In this document: piece by piece, positions 26,909-35,637 of the stretch | How positions within the stretch are numbered: position 1 is the first letter of the stretch | Layout: each line of letters opens with the position of its first letter | Origin: CALINF01 sp039980455 | Lineage (GTDB): Bacteria; Pseudomonadota; Gammaproteobacteria; Pseudomonadales; Halieaceae | Assembly: GCA_039980455.1 (NCBI GenBank) | Contig: JBDXCG010000003.1 | Span: 248,001 to 312,000, forward strand | Reading direction: 5' to 3' | Length of the DNA: 64,000 nt | The notes under the pieces: model-generated | What the model saw: the letters and a program-made list of their open reading frames with translations, nothing else | Database searches by the model: none | Told to the model about the DNA's origin: nothing | Position numbers and translations under genes: made by a program

Positions 26909-28336
26909 TCAGTAGTAGTAGCCCAGATTGAGATTGAAACGGTAGTACCAGTCGTCATTACCATTGACACCAAAGTCAGACACCCCATCGATACGGGAGT
27001 AGTCATCGTTCTCATTGCCGACGAAATAGTTACCATTAGAGTACGCCAAGTCGCTGTAGATATACCAGCCGCCTCTGGCCCATGCAGTGCCCAATACAAA
27101 TAATTGGCTGTCGTTGAAGGAGTCTTCGTCTTTGATGATGCTGCTCCACTCAACGTACGGCAGGGCATAGTCTAGCCACGGCAGGGTGGGAGTATCAATC
27201 TGATAACTTAGCGAAACAGCAGGCAACCAGGCTTGGCTTGCGACGGTCCATGCGAAATCGTACGCACCCAACGGAATGAGTGCGTCGGTTCCCCACGGAT
27301 TCTCATCGTCGACGTCAAACTCATAGCGGGATATTTGTAATCCCAGTTTGAGTTGATCGCGTTGATGCACCATATGTATCGACGCAGCCCAGTGATTTCC
27401 ATCGTCCAGCGCAGTGCCGTCAAGGCTCCCATACTGTAGCGATGCCCCGAGGTCTGTCGAGCTGTCACTACTGGAAAGGTTCGTGATTGCGCGAGCATTG
27501 AACTGATCTTTCTCTCGATAGCCCGAGCGGGGGCCACCAAAATTGACTGTGCCATCGTCGTTTACTGATTCATTCCAACGCACGGCGTCATAGCCATAGC
27601 GAGTGCTGTCCGTACTGCGGCCTGAAAAGCTTTGTTCGCTGCGGTTGTAGTATCCAAGGTCAAGTGTCCAGTTGTCGGTCTTGCGAGTGTACTTAATGCC
27701 TACATCGGGGTCATCGGCTAGCCCAACATAGTAATGTTGATCAAAAAACCAGCTTTGTGAGATGCCGTAGGGGCCAGCACCAAACGGAACGCGGTTGAGC
27801 CCCACTTCTATGTGCTGCTCGTCATCAAACTTGTAACCGAGCCACCCGGTACGCATGAAGTTATAACTCTCGCCCGAGCCAGCGGTGTACCATCGATACT
27901 CGAACTCGCCGATCCAGTTGTGATAGTCGAGCGATGCATTGATACGAAATGTGTCCAGTTCCACGTTCCCGCCATTGCCGCCGCGACTGGGTCCGTTGTC
28001 GTTGGTCTCGTAGTCGCCATAAACGTAGTTGACGCGCATTGCGCCACCTATCGTTATGGGCCCGATGACAAATCCCTCATCGGTGGCGTCATTGTCAGCT
28101 TCAGCGGCAGTAGCCACATCCATTGCCGGAACTGATGCAATGGTATCGCCAGTTTCTGCGCCTTCTCCGGCATTGCGGGCACTTGCAAGTTCGGAGCGCG
28201 CCGCATTGAGCTCGGCCTCCAGCGCACGTACTCTTTCTTCCAGAACATCCAGATTCTCAGGATTGGCCAGAGTGTGAACGCTACCGCCCAGCATTAACGC
28301 CAGTGCAATAGCTCTAGTCTGTTTTTTATGAGGCAC
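26909..28336 (-). CDS. Outer-membrane porin with N-terminal coiled coil
   Basis: A 475-residue beta-barrel protein. The start is GTG 28336 with GGA eight bases upstream; it gives a signal peptide (VPHKKQTRAIALALMLGG) cleaved after TLA. A short coiled coil follows (LDVLEERVRALEAELNAARS), then a linker, then alternating aromatic beta strands such as WIGEFEYRWYTAGS and HIEVGLNRVPFGAGPYG, closing with an aromatic C-terminus YYY. The coiled coil plus barrel resembles phosphate- or carbohydrate-selective porins of the OprP/OprB type, but the ligand is not evident. The GTG lies inside the 3' end of the HD-GYP gene, an 11-base overlap that suggests translational coupling. Confidence 0.82.
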   Translation of the reverse strand: MPHKKQTRAIALALMLGGSVHTLANPENLDVLEERVRALEAELNAARSELASARNAGEGAETGDTIASVPAMDVATAAEADNDATDEGFVIGPITIGGAMRVNYVYGDYETNDNGPSRGGNGGNVELDTFRINASLDYHNWIGEFEYRWYTAGSGESYNFMRTGWLGYKFDDEQHIEVGLNRVPFGAGPYGISQSWFFDQHYYVGLADDPDVGIKYTRKTDNWTLDLGYYNRSEQSFSGRSTDSTRYGYDAVRWNESVNDDGTVNFGGPRSGYREKDQFNARAITNLSSSDSSTDLGASLQYGSLDGTALDDGNHWAASIHMVHQRDQLKLGLQISRYEFDVDDENPWGTDALIPLGAYDFAWTVASQAWLPAVSLSYQIDTPTLPWLDYALPYVEWSSIIKDEDSFNDSQLFVLGTAWARGGWYIYSDLAYSNGNYFVGNENDDYSRIDGVSDFGVNGNDDWYYRFNLNLGYYY

Positions 28337-31300
28337 TAATGTATTTTCCAGTGTCGACTTGATCAATCTGTGAGGGATCGAGAAAGCGCTGAGCATAGTC
28401 CAGATACACACCTTCGCTGACGAAGAGTTCGAAGCAGTCGCGATCAAGGTGCTCGTCTTCCACCATTTTGTGCAGAATGTCGATCGCCACACTGATGGGC
28501 TTAGCCTTCTTGTAAGGTCTATCAGACGCTGTGAGTGCTTCGAACACATCGGCTACTGCAAGGATCCGTTCTGGCGTACTCAGCTGCGCCCCGGGAAGCT
28601 TGCGTGGATAGCCAGAGCCACGCATTGTTTCGTGGTGCGTTGATGCATAGCGAGGGACATTTTTCAGCTCTTCAGGGAACGGTAGGCTCTCCAGCATCTT
28701 GATCGTGCTGATCATGTGCTCGTTAATCTTGAACCGGTCTTCTGCTGTGAGTGTGCCTCTGGATATCGACAGGTTGTACACTTCGCCCAAGTTATATAGA
28801 TGCTCGGGAATATCCATGTTAATGCCGTACTCCGGCGGGTACTGCGTGGGCGTAGTGCGGGCGATGATATGTTGCGGCTTGTCCTGTAGCAGATACTCCG
28901 TTGCAGGTAGTGCTTGCGGCTCGCCTTCAGTAACCTGAAGTTCCTCTACTGGGGAGAGACCCAGACGATCATCGAAGTTTCTTTGCCACGTAGTTTTGGC
29001 GATCGCCAGTAGCCGTTCCTGCTTGTCCTGATCCAAAAATTCTCCGCCCACGTTACATTCTGCCACGAATGCAAAATTGTCTTGAAGCTCGGTCTTGCGA
29101 TCTTCCCATAGACTCTTCAGTGCGTTTTCCTGATCAGGGCCTTTGTGGAGTCCTTTCCAATACTCTATCTCTGCGTCGCGCCAGAGCGCTTCGAAGCGCA
29201 TGCGCACTTCATGAACGCGGTTGTAAATTGTCTCGAGTTTGCTGCCTTTGTCGACAATGTGTTCAGGTGTAGTGATCTTGCCACAATCATGTAGCCATGC
29301 CGCGATACGGTACTCACGCCATTGCTCGTCACTCGACAACCTGAATTCACCGAATGGGCCATCGCTGCTTTGCGATGCTTTCTCGGCTAGCATCAAGGCA
29401 AGCTCCGGCACACGTTCGCAGTGTCCTCCCGTGTAGGCGGATTTATCGTCAATCGCCTGGGCGATCAGGCGAATAAACGAATCCATCAATTCGCGCTGCG
29501 CAATTTCATGGGCTTGGATGGCAGAGACCATGCTCACCATGGAGTCAGACAGTTCGTCCAGCTCCTTAATATGGGAGGGAACCCGCGCAACACTATCGTA
29601 CTCTCGCCTTTGGACCTTCTCGTTCTCGATAGCCAGTTGCTTGACCGGCCTGACAATAGGGTTCGCGAATGCCCAGGAGAGCGGCAATAGTAATAGTAGG
29701 AAGCCTGCGGTTAATGCGCTGGCCATCTTCACTTCTTGCATGGACTCGCCAATGACTGCTTGCTCTGGAATGAGAATGCCCAGGTACAAGGTGTCCTTGC
29801 CATCGTTGCGTAGCGGTGCGGAGTAAGCTCGATAGGTTGTACCCTTATATAGGGTGGAAATGAGCGTTCCGTGCAGCACGGGGTCCTGTGCCGCATCGAT
29901 CAGGATGTCGCTGGGAACCGTACCCGAGCTATCGTTCTCCTCGTCCTTTTCATAATTCAACCAGGTTTTGTGCAGATAGGCTCTCTGTGGCTCAGCTAGA
30001 GACTTGATTGCCCGATTAACAATGGGTACCAGCGGCTTGAGCTCATCGCTAGCCATGACATGCAGCGTGTCGGGTATCGGACCATCGCCAAGATAAGGCT
30101 TGATATGGTATTCCAGTCCGGTCAGATAGTAGTGCTCCTGGACATAGCGCAAGATTACTTCGTTATCCAATGCAGCCGCGACAGAGCCGTCTAATACCAT
30201 CTCCATAGCGTTTAGTGTGCTGACACTCTCAACAATCTCAATGGTAGGAAAGCGTTCTCGAATGATGGGAATGATTGACCAGCCCGCTGGTATGGCTAGT
30301 GTCTGTCCGGCCAGCTGCTCCAGGCTGTTCAGCGCAGATTGGCCGTCAAGCGTCACGATTCCGAACGGTAGTTGCATATACCCGTCCGTCGCAGCACCCC
30401 AGGCCTCGTTATCACCTGTCAGTACCAGAGAGTGCAGTAGATCGAGCTCGCCCGCCTTGAATTCGTCGACCAGCTCTGCCCAGCTCAAGCCATTCACAAA
30501 CTTTAGCTTCAGACCTGTCATCGCCGCGATCATGCGTATAACGTCGATGGAGTACCCACGCGGAGCTCCGAGCAAGGCGTAGTCAAACGGTGGCCAGTCG
30601 AGCTCGTTGGATACCTTCAGCTCTGGCAAAGACGCGATATAGTCGCGCTCCTCTAAAGACATCGGGAATGAGGGTATTGGAAGCCGCTCAGAGCTATCTT
30701 GCTGCAGGCTGGAGGCGATAACCTGACCATCGCCACGATAGATGTATAGCTCTCCTTCGTTGGAGATGTCCTGTTCGCGCAGGAATTCAGACACTGTGGC
30801 AAGCGTCATGTCGATCGCAATAACGGCATCTGTGCCCTTTATCCTGCGTGAAATGGTGCGGCCGGGAACCCCCAGCTGGGCGAATAGATAGGCATCACTG
30901 ACGTAGGTACGATCCTCTGTGGTCGCTTCGATATACCAGGGGCGCGTAGCGGGGTTGTAGTCTGTGTCTTCAGTCCGCTCAACTCTAATTTGAAAGTTCT
31001 TGTCCATATAGCGCAGCCGCCTTTGGCCAGGCGCATTCACGCTATCAATGACGACGCCAAGCCATTTGTCTGTTGGCGTCGCTTTATAGAATTTCCGTGC
31101 AATCTCGCTGGTATCAAGATTGATCAGCTCTAAAAAGCTTCCATCTGATTGGCCAATGTAGATACCGTAGTAAAGAGGGTTGCGCAGCATGATTGTCGAC
31201 GCCACTGCCAGTTGCTGATCTCGCTGCTCTCTTTGGGCCAGCGTTGGGTTATTGGCTAGTAGTTCAATGACGTTATTATTGAGTTCGCCGATGTGCCGCC

Positions 31301-31484
31301 ACTTGTCGGCGATTCCATCAGAAACGATGGTGTATTGCTTGCTCGCTGAACTGTTCGCCAGTCGCTGACCAGAATAATACTGCAGGCCCAGTGCAACCAG
31401 CGCTGTGACTGTTGTCATCAGCAAAAACACCACGATAACCGTAACGCGCATGCTGACAATTGTGCCGCTCACCGACTTATTCAT
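28326..31484 (-). CDS. Membrane HD-GYP sensor with Cache and SBP_bac_3 domains
   Basis: A 1052-residue sensor (start ATG 31484, AGGAT upstream). Order: TM helix about 12-35; Cache-type sensor about 40-270 (NPATRPWYIEAT); a family 3 solute-binding domain about 285-505 (LKVSNELDWPPFDYALLG); a last Cache-like strand set (TYRAYSAPLRNDGKDTLYLG); TM helix about 590-610; HAMP-like linker; HD-GYP phosphohydrolase from about 665. TGGHCERV, WLHDCGK (His732, Asp733), HHE (about 950) and GSGYP give an apparently intact c-di-GMP phosphodiesterase core. About 150 extra residues lie between HDCGK and LTAEDRFKINEH, an unusual insert. It should lower cyclic di-GMP in response to a small periplasmic ligand. 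Confidence 0.85.
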   Translation of the reverse strand: MNKSVSGTIVSMRVTVIVVFLLMTTVTALVALGLQYYSGQRLANSSASKQYTIVSDGIADKWRHIGELNNNVIELLANNPTLAQREQRDQQLAVASTIMLRNPLYYGIYIGQSDGSFLELINLDTSEIARKFYKATPTDKWLGVVIDSVNAPGQRRLRYMDKNFQIRVERTEDTDYNPATRPWYIEATTEDRTYVSDAYLFAQLGVPGRTISRRIKGTDAVIAIDMTLATVSEFLREQDISNEGELYIYRGDGQVIASSLQQDSSERLPIPSFPMSLEERDYIASLPELKVSNELDWPPFDYALLGAPRGYSIDVIRMIAAMTGLKLKFVNGLSWAELVDEFKAGELDLLHSLVLTGDNEAWGAATDGYMQLPFGIVTLDGQSALNSLEQLAGQTLAIPAGWSIIPIIRERFPTIEIVESVSTLNAMEMVLDGSVAAALDNEVILRYVQEHYYLTGLEYHIKPYLGDGPIPDTLHVMASDELKPLVPIVNRAIKSLAEPQRAYLHKTWLNYEKDEENDSSGTVPSDILIDAAQDPVLHGTLISTLYKGTTYRAYSAPLRNDGKDTLYLGILIPEQAVIGESMQEVKMASALTAGFLLLLLPLSWAFANPIVRPVKQLAIENEKVQRREYDSVARVPSHIKELDELSDSMVSMVSAIQAHEIAQRELMDSFIRLIAQAIDDKSAYTGGHCERVPELALMLAEKASQSSDGPFGEFRLSSDEQWREYRIAAWLHDCGKITTPEHIVDKGSKLETIYNRVHEVRMRFEALWRDAEIEYWKGLHKGPDQENALKSLWEDRKTELQDNFAFVAECNVGGEFLDQDKQERLLAIAKTTWQRNFDDRLGLSPVEELQVTEGEPQALPATEYLLQDKPQHIIARTTPTQYPPEYGINMDIPEHLYNLGEVYNLSISRGTLTAEDRFKINEHMISTIKMLESLPFPEELKNVPRYASTHHETMRGSGYPRKLPGAQLSTPERILAVADVFEALTASDRPYKKAKPISVAIDILHKMVEDEHLDRDCFELFVSEGVYLDYAQRFLDPSQIDQVDTGKYISAS

Positions 31485-31627
31485 TTTTCTGTATCCTGTA
31501 GCTGCCGCCACGCACCTTGGTGACCGTTAGAAATTAAGCACAAAATTCGTCAATGTCACGTACTTTTCACTCATTGAATTGCGGGAGCCGCCTAGTGGTG
31601 GGCACTGCACTTTAGTATCCTCACGCG

Positions 31628-32296
31628 ATGAAGTTCATCTTATTAATCTGTTGTCTCGTGTTGCTGCCCGGTTGCGGTGGCTACGAGCTAAAGAACCTGG
31701 CCAAATCAGATGTCGACCTAGTGGCGGATGAGTTTATTGACGAGTCTCGACGTCTGGTGCGTGAACTAGTGGTGAAGTTATATAAGCGCAATCCTGCTGA
31801 GCTGGCCAAAAATCCCGGTGTAACAGTTGAGGGTAGACTGGCACAGTTGAGCGTCAATAAGGGCGCACTTGTTTTTGTTGAGTTACGCAACCGCCAGGAA
31901 ACAGAGGCTCTAGAGCTGGTTTTTGATCCCAAGTATCAAGGCGATCGGGTATTCGCGCTGATAGTAGGGCTTGGGGGAATGCTGCGTCACGCCTATGGCT
32001 ATAATGATGAGTTGTTCTACTTTGATTCCCTAGACCCCGAAAAACTGCAGACCAGTGCGCACAACGTGGAAGTGCTGGCCTGGCGTTTGCGCAACAACCG
32101 GTGGCCTGATGGACGGCATTTCCTTGTGGCCAGCGAATATGAAGGAGTGATCGATAACCTGAGCTTTGAGCGATTGCTGGGCAAGTTGATTGTGCTGCAG
32201 GAAATAATGGCGCGCATAGCCGGTGATGCCGACGACCGAGCGGTGAACAAGGTCGTCCAAGCGGCATCTTCCGTGTTTATTCCACTACCTATCTGA
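31628..32296 (+). CDS. Lipoprotein of unknown function
   Basis: A 222-residue predicted lipoprotein: MKFILLICCLVLLPGC gives a clear lipobox with Cys16. The mature part has a helical start (SDVDLVADEFIDESRRLVRE) and a mixed region with YGYNDELFYFDSLDPEKLQ, ending in a hydrophobic tail. I do not recognise the family. It is divergent from the HD-GYP gene (143 bases between) and convergent with the VOC gene. Signal and codon use support a real gene. Confidence 0.75.
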   Translation: MKFILLICCLVLLPGCGGYELKNLAKSDVDLVADEFIDESRRLVRELVVKLYKRNPAELAKNPGVTVEGRLAQLSVNKGALVFVELRNRQETEALELVFDPKYQGDRVFALIVGLGGMLRHAYGYNDELFYFDSLDPEKLQTSAHNVEVLAWRLRNNRWPDGRHFLVASEYEGVIDNLSFERLLGKLIVLQEIMARIAGDADDRAVNKVVQAASSVFIPLPI

Positions 32297-32327
32297 TTGT
32301 GAGTGTAGCGCTCGCCCTTGCCGAGAG

Positions 32328-32699
32328 TTAGCCCATGGTAAATACATTCAGTTTGTTACCATCAAGGTCTCGGAAGTAACCGGCGTAGAAGCCATCGTCT
32401 CCGCGCGGACCCGCCGGGCCTTCATCAGTTCCACCCAGTTCCAGTGCCTTGTTGTACACACGATCCACGTCAGCTTGTGATGCTACCTGGATAGCAACCA
32501 TGACGCCGTTGCCGACGGTCGCTGCGTTGCCATCAAAGGGCACAGACACAGCCATCCCGCAGCCTCCGCTCTCGTTCATCCAGGCGACAAAGGTGTCTTC
32601 CTCCATCATGCGATTGCCACCGACTTCCGCCAGCAAGGTATCGTAGAAATCGCAGGCTCGCTGCAGGTTGTTGGTGCCGATAGTGACGTAACCGATCAT
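32328..32699 (-). CDS. VOC (glyoxalase/bleomycin-resistance) family protein
   Basis: A 123-residue single-module VOC protein: MIGYVTIGTNNLQRACDFYD is the first beta-alpha-beta unit and YAGYFRDLDGNKLNVF the typical end with the acidic ligand region. His/Gln/Glu metal ligands are only partly recognisable, so activity is uncertain. TAGGAG lies upstream of ATG 32699. It is divergent from iscR and shares the intergenic region with the suf promoter. Confidence 0.88.
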   Translation of the reverse strand: MIGYVTIGTNNLQRACDFYDTLLAEVGGNRMMEEDTFVAWMNESGGCGMAVSVPFDGNAATVGNGVMVAIQVASQADVDRVYNKALELGGTDEGPAGPRGDDGFYAGYFRDLDGNKLNVFTMG

Positions 32700-32787
32700 G
32701 TGATTCTCCTAAGTGTGATTGACCCCTAAAGCATAGACCATTTCGCTGAAAACCACGGTATTGCCTCGTTTTTGCTGGTGTCGGGTA

Positions 32788-32812
32788 ATAGTTGACTAAA
32801 AAAGTAGGTTAT
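32788..32812 (+). promoter_or_regulatory. IscR type 1 binding site
   Basis: A 25-base site whose left half ATAGTTGACT and right half GTAGGTTAT, joined by six A, agree with the known type 1 IscR consensus at 22 of 25 positions by hand comparison. It lies 48 bases before the iscR start and covers the -35 element, so [2Fe-2S]-IscR should repress the operon when clusters are plentiful. Confidence 0.8.
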
Positions 32813-32820
32813 AAGACAAT
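32792..32820 (+). promoter_or_regulatory. Sigma-70 promoter of the iscR-suf operon
   Basis: TTGACT (32792-32797) and GACAAT (32815-32820) are separated by 17 bases, a good -35 and an acceptable -10 for sigma-70. The -35 sits inside the IscR site, the arrangement expected for autorepression. Confidence 0.7.
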
Positions 32821-32859
32821 GCCGCGCCTCAGTATTCTCCTTAGTAACGGACGAAGTCT

Positions 32860-33345
32860 ATGCGATTGACAACCAAAGGGCGCTACGCCGTGACAGCGAT
32901 GCTGGACTTGGCTCTTAGCCATGAGAGAGGGCCCATTCGGTTGGCGGCCATCTCTGACCGTCAGGGTATTTCATTGTCTTATTTGGAGCAGTTGTTTGCG
33001 CAATTGCGCCGATCGGAGCTCGTGAGCAGTGTGCGTGGTCCGGGCGGCGGTTATCGGCTCGGTCGTGAAGCAGCTGCAATCAGTGTCGCGCAGGTGATTG
33101 CAGCAGTGAATGAGGATACCGACGCCACGCGCTGTGGTGGAGCAGGAGATTGTCAGGAGGGGGAGACCTGCCTGACGCATCATTTGTGGATGGATCTTTC
33201 TGACCAAATACATGCATTTTTAGGTGATATCAGCCTGAATGACCTGGTAGCCAGGAACGAGATCAAGATGATTTCGGAGCAACAGCAGCAGCGGGTTGCA
33301 GCACGCGCCGATGGCGACAACCAGATTCAGGTCACTCCCGTATAA
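32860..33345 (+). CDS. iscR: Rrf2-family Fe-S regulator IscR
   Basis: A 161-residue winged-helix regulator: MRLTTKGRYAVTAMLDLAL, SLSYLEQLFAQLRR as recognition region and VRGPGGGYRLGR as wing. Cys92, Cys98, Cys104 and His107 occupy the same numbers as the [2Fe-2S] ligands of E. coli IscR, so it is a cluster-sensing IscR and not SufR or NsrR. It heads the suf operon and an IscR site overlaps its own promoter. The stop is followed after 52 bases by sufB. Confidence 0.95.
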   Translation: MRLTTKGRYAVTAMLDLALSHERGPIRLAAISDRQGISLSYLEQLFAQLRRSELVSSVRGPGGGYRLGREAAAISVAQVIAAVNEDTDATRCGGAGDCQEGETCLTHHLWMDLSDQIHAFLGDISLNDLVARNEIKMISEQQQQRVAARADGDNQIQVTPV

Positions 33346-33397
33346 GTCTATAGGTGCGCACTTTGCGTGCATTGGCACTTTTGAGGTAATAGCTCTC

Positions 33398-34837
33398 ATG
33401 TCACAGGAAACAATCGACAAGGCAATCGACAAGGAATATGCCGCCGGATTTGTCTCAGATATTGAGTCAGAAACGCTACCGCCTGGGCTCGACGAGGATG
33501 TGGTTCGGTTCATTTCAGCAAAAAAGGGCGAGCCCGAGTGGATGCTGGAGTGGCGTCTGGAGGCCTATCGTACATGGCGGGAGATGGAAGAGCCTGAGTG
33601 GGCGCACGTACATTATCCAGAAATAGACTTCGAAGAGGTGTCTTATTACTCGTCACCAAAGAGTATGGAAGATGGCCCCAAGAGCCTGGATGAAGTAGAC
33701 CCGGAACTGCTTGCTACGTATGAGAAGCTCGGTATCCCGCTACACGAGCAGGAAATGCTGGCAGGAGTTGCGGTGGATGCGGTGTTTGATTCTGTATCGG
33801 TGGCCACCACATTCAGGAGCAAGCTTGCCGAAGCGGGCGTCATATTTTGCCCGATTTCCGAAGCGGTGCATGAGTACCCTGAGCTCATAAAAAAGTACAT
33901 GGGATCGGTGGTGCCGCGGCGAGATAACTACTATGCGGCGCTCAATAGTGCTGTGTTTAGTGATGGATCTTTCGTATTCATCCCCAAGGGTGTGCGCTGC
34001 CCGATGGAGCTATCGACCTATTTTCGTATTAATGAAGCCAAAACAGGTCAGTTTGAGCGCACGCTGATAATTGCCGAAGAGGGTAGCCATGTGAGCTATC
34101 TCGAAGGTTGTACCGCTCCTATGCGTGACGAGAACCAGCTGCATGCGGCGGTAGTGGAGCTGGTAGCAATGGATGATGCCGAGATTAAGTACTCCACTGT
34201 ACAGAATTGGTATCCAGGCGATGCCGAGGGGCGTGGCGGTATCTATAACTTCGTTACCAAGCGTGGCGTGGCGCATCGCAATGCCAAGATCAGCTGGACT
34301 CAGGTGGAAACCGGTTCGGCTGTCACCTGGAAGTATCCGAGCTGCATTCTGCGCGGCGATAACAGCGTTGGAGAATTTTACTCCGTTGCGCTGACCAATA
34401 ATCTGCAACAGGCAGACACCGGCACCAAGATGATTCATTTGGGCAAGAATACGCGTTCAACGATTATCTCCAAGGGTATCTCGGCAGGAAAGAGTTCGAA
34501 TGCCTACCGGGGCCTCGTGCGGATGAGTCCTAAAGCGCAAGGCGCTCGCAACTATACGCAATGTGACTCGCTGTTGATTGGCGATCGTTGTGCAGCACAT
34601 ACCTTTCCCTATATAGAGAGCCGGAATCCTTCGGCTGTGATTGAACATGAGGCGACTACATCCAAGGTTAGCGATGATCAACTCTATTTGTGTCAACAGC
34701 GCGGGCTCGATGCAGAGAAGGCAGTATCGATGATCGTGAATGGATTCTGTAAGGAAGTATTCAAAGAGCTGCCAATGGAATTTGCAGTTGAAGCGGGCAA
34801 GTTGCTGGAAGTCAGTCTTGAAGGATCCGTCGGTTAA
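33398..34837 (+). CDS. sufB: Fe-S cluster scaffold subunit SufB
   Basis: A 479-residue SufB, full length for the family. With SufC and SufD it forms the SufBC2D scaffold that assembles clusters from SufS/SufE sulfur. Conserved segments include FIPKGVRCPMELSTYFRINE, EGSHVSYLEGCTAPM and the C-terminal RGLDAEKAVSMIVNGF. I use ATG 33398 (MSQETIDKAIDKEY) with GAGGT upstream; the longer in-frame reading runs back into iscR and is not conserved. Confidence 0.96.
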   Translation: MSQETIDKAIDKEYAAGFVSDIESETLPPGLDEDVVRFISAKKGEPEWMLEWRLEAYRTWREMEEPEWAHVHYPEIDFEEVSYYSSPKSMEDGPKSLDEVDPELLATYEKLGIPLHEQEMLAGVAVDAVFDSVSVATTFRSKLAEAGVIFCPISEAVHEYPELIKKYMGSVVPRRDNYYAALNSAVFSDGSFVFIPKGVRCPMELSTYFRINEAKTGQFERTLIIAEEGSHVSYLEGCTAPMRDENQLHAAVVELVAMDDAEIKYSTVQNWYPGDAEGRGGIYNFVTKRGVAHRNAKISWTQVETGSAVTWKYPSCILRGDNSVGEFYSVALTNNLQQADTGTKMIHLGKNTRSTIISKGISAGKSSNAYRGLVRMSPKAQGARNYTQCDSLLIGDRCAAHTFPYIESRNPSAVIEHEATTSKVSDDQLYLCQQRGLDAEKAVSMIVNGFCKEVFKELPMEFAVEAGKLLEVSLEGSVG

Positions 34838-34887
34838 CCTGCGCGCAGAATCTGCTCGCCAATGTGAAATTTTGGAGAACACGTTAG

Positions 34888-35637
34888 ATGTTGAAGATTG
34901 AAAACCTGCACGCCAGTGTAGAGGGCAAGGACATACTGAAAGGCCTGACGTTGACAGTTGGCGCTGGCGAGGTCCATGCAATCATGGGGCCTAACGGGTC
35001 TGGCAAGAGCACGCTTGGTCATGTGCTGGCGGGTCGTCCTGGCTATACCGTGACAGCGGGAACCGTGGAATTTCTCGGTCAGAACGTTCTGGAGATGGAA
35101 ACTGAGGAGCGTGCGCATTTGGGCATTTTTCTCGCGTTTCAGTACCCGGTGGAGATTCCTGGCGTGAGTAATATGGAGTTTCTCAAAGCGTCTGTGGATA
35201 CGATGCGCGAGCAGCGTGGCCTTACACCCCTGGATGCAGTCAGCTTCATGAAGCAGGCGAGAGAGGCGTGCGCAGCGGTTGATCTGGAGCTGGACTTTCT
35301 CAAGCGTGGCGTCAATGAGGGTTTTTCAGGCGGCGAAAAAAAGCGCAATGAACTGATGCAGATGATGCTACTGGAGCCGCGTCTGGCGGTTATGGATGAG
35401 ACTGACAGCGGACTCGATATTGATGCCCTGCAGGTCGTTGCGCAGGGTGTGAATACGATGCGTGCGGCGGATCGCTCTTTTATCCTCGTGACGCACTATC
35501 AGCGTTTGTTGGAGTACATTGAGCCCGACTTCGTGCACGTTCTTGCCGGAGGTCGTATCGTTCGCTCTGGCGACAAGTCTTTGGCGCTTGAGCTGGAAGA
35601 GAAAGGATACGCATGGCTCGAAGATGAGGTCGCCTGA
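34888..35637 (+). CDS. sufC: Fe-S assembly ATPase SufC
   Basis: A 249-residue soluble ABC-type ATPase. Walker A is GPNGSGKST, the signature FSGGEKKRNE (the SufC form) and Walker B LAVMDETDSGLD. It binds SufB and SufD and drives conformational change in the scaffold. The TGA stop shares a base with the sufD ATG (TGATG), indicating coupling. Confidence 0.96.
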   Translation: MLKIENLHASVEGKDILKGLTLTVGAGEVHAIMGPNGSGKSTLGHVLAGRPGYTVTAGTVEFLGQNVLEMETEERAHLGIFLAFQYPVEIPGVSNMEFLKASVDTMREQRGLTPLDAVSFMKQAREACAAVDLELDFLKRGVNEGFSGGEKKRNELMQMMLLEPRLAVMDETDSGLDIDALQVVAQGVNTMRAADRSFILVTHYQRLLEYIEPDFVHVLAGGRIVRSGDKSLALELEEKGYAWLEDEVA

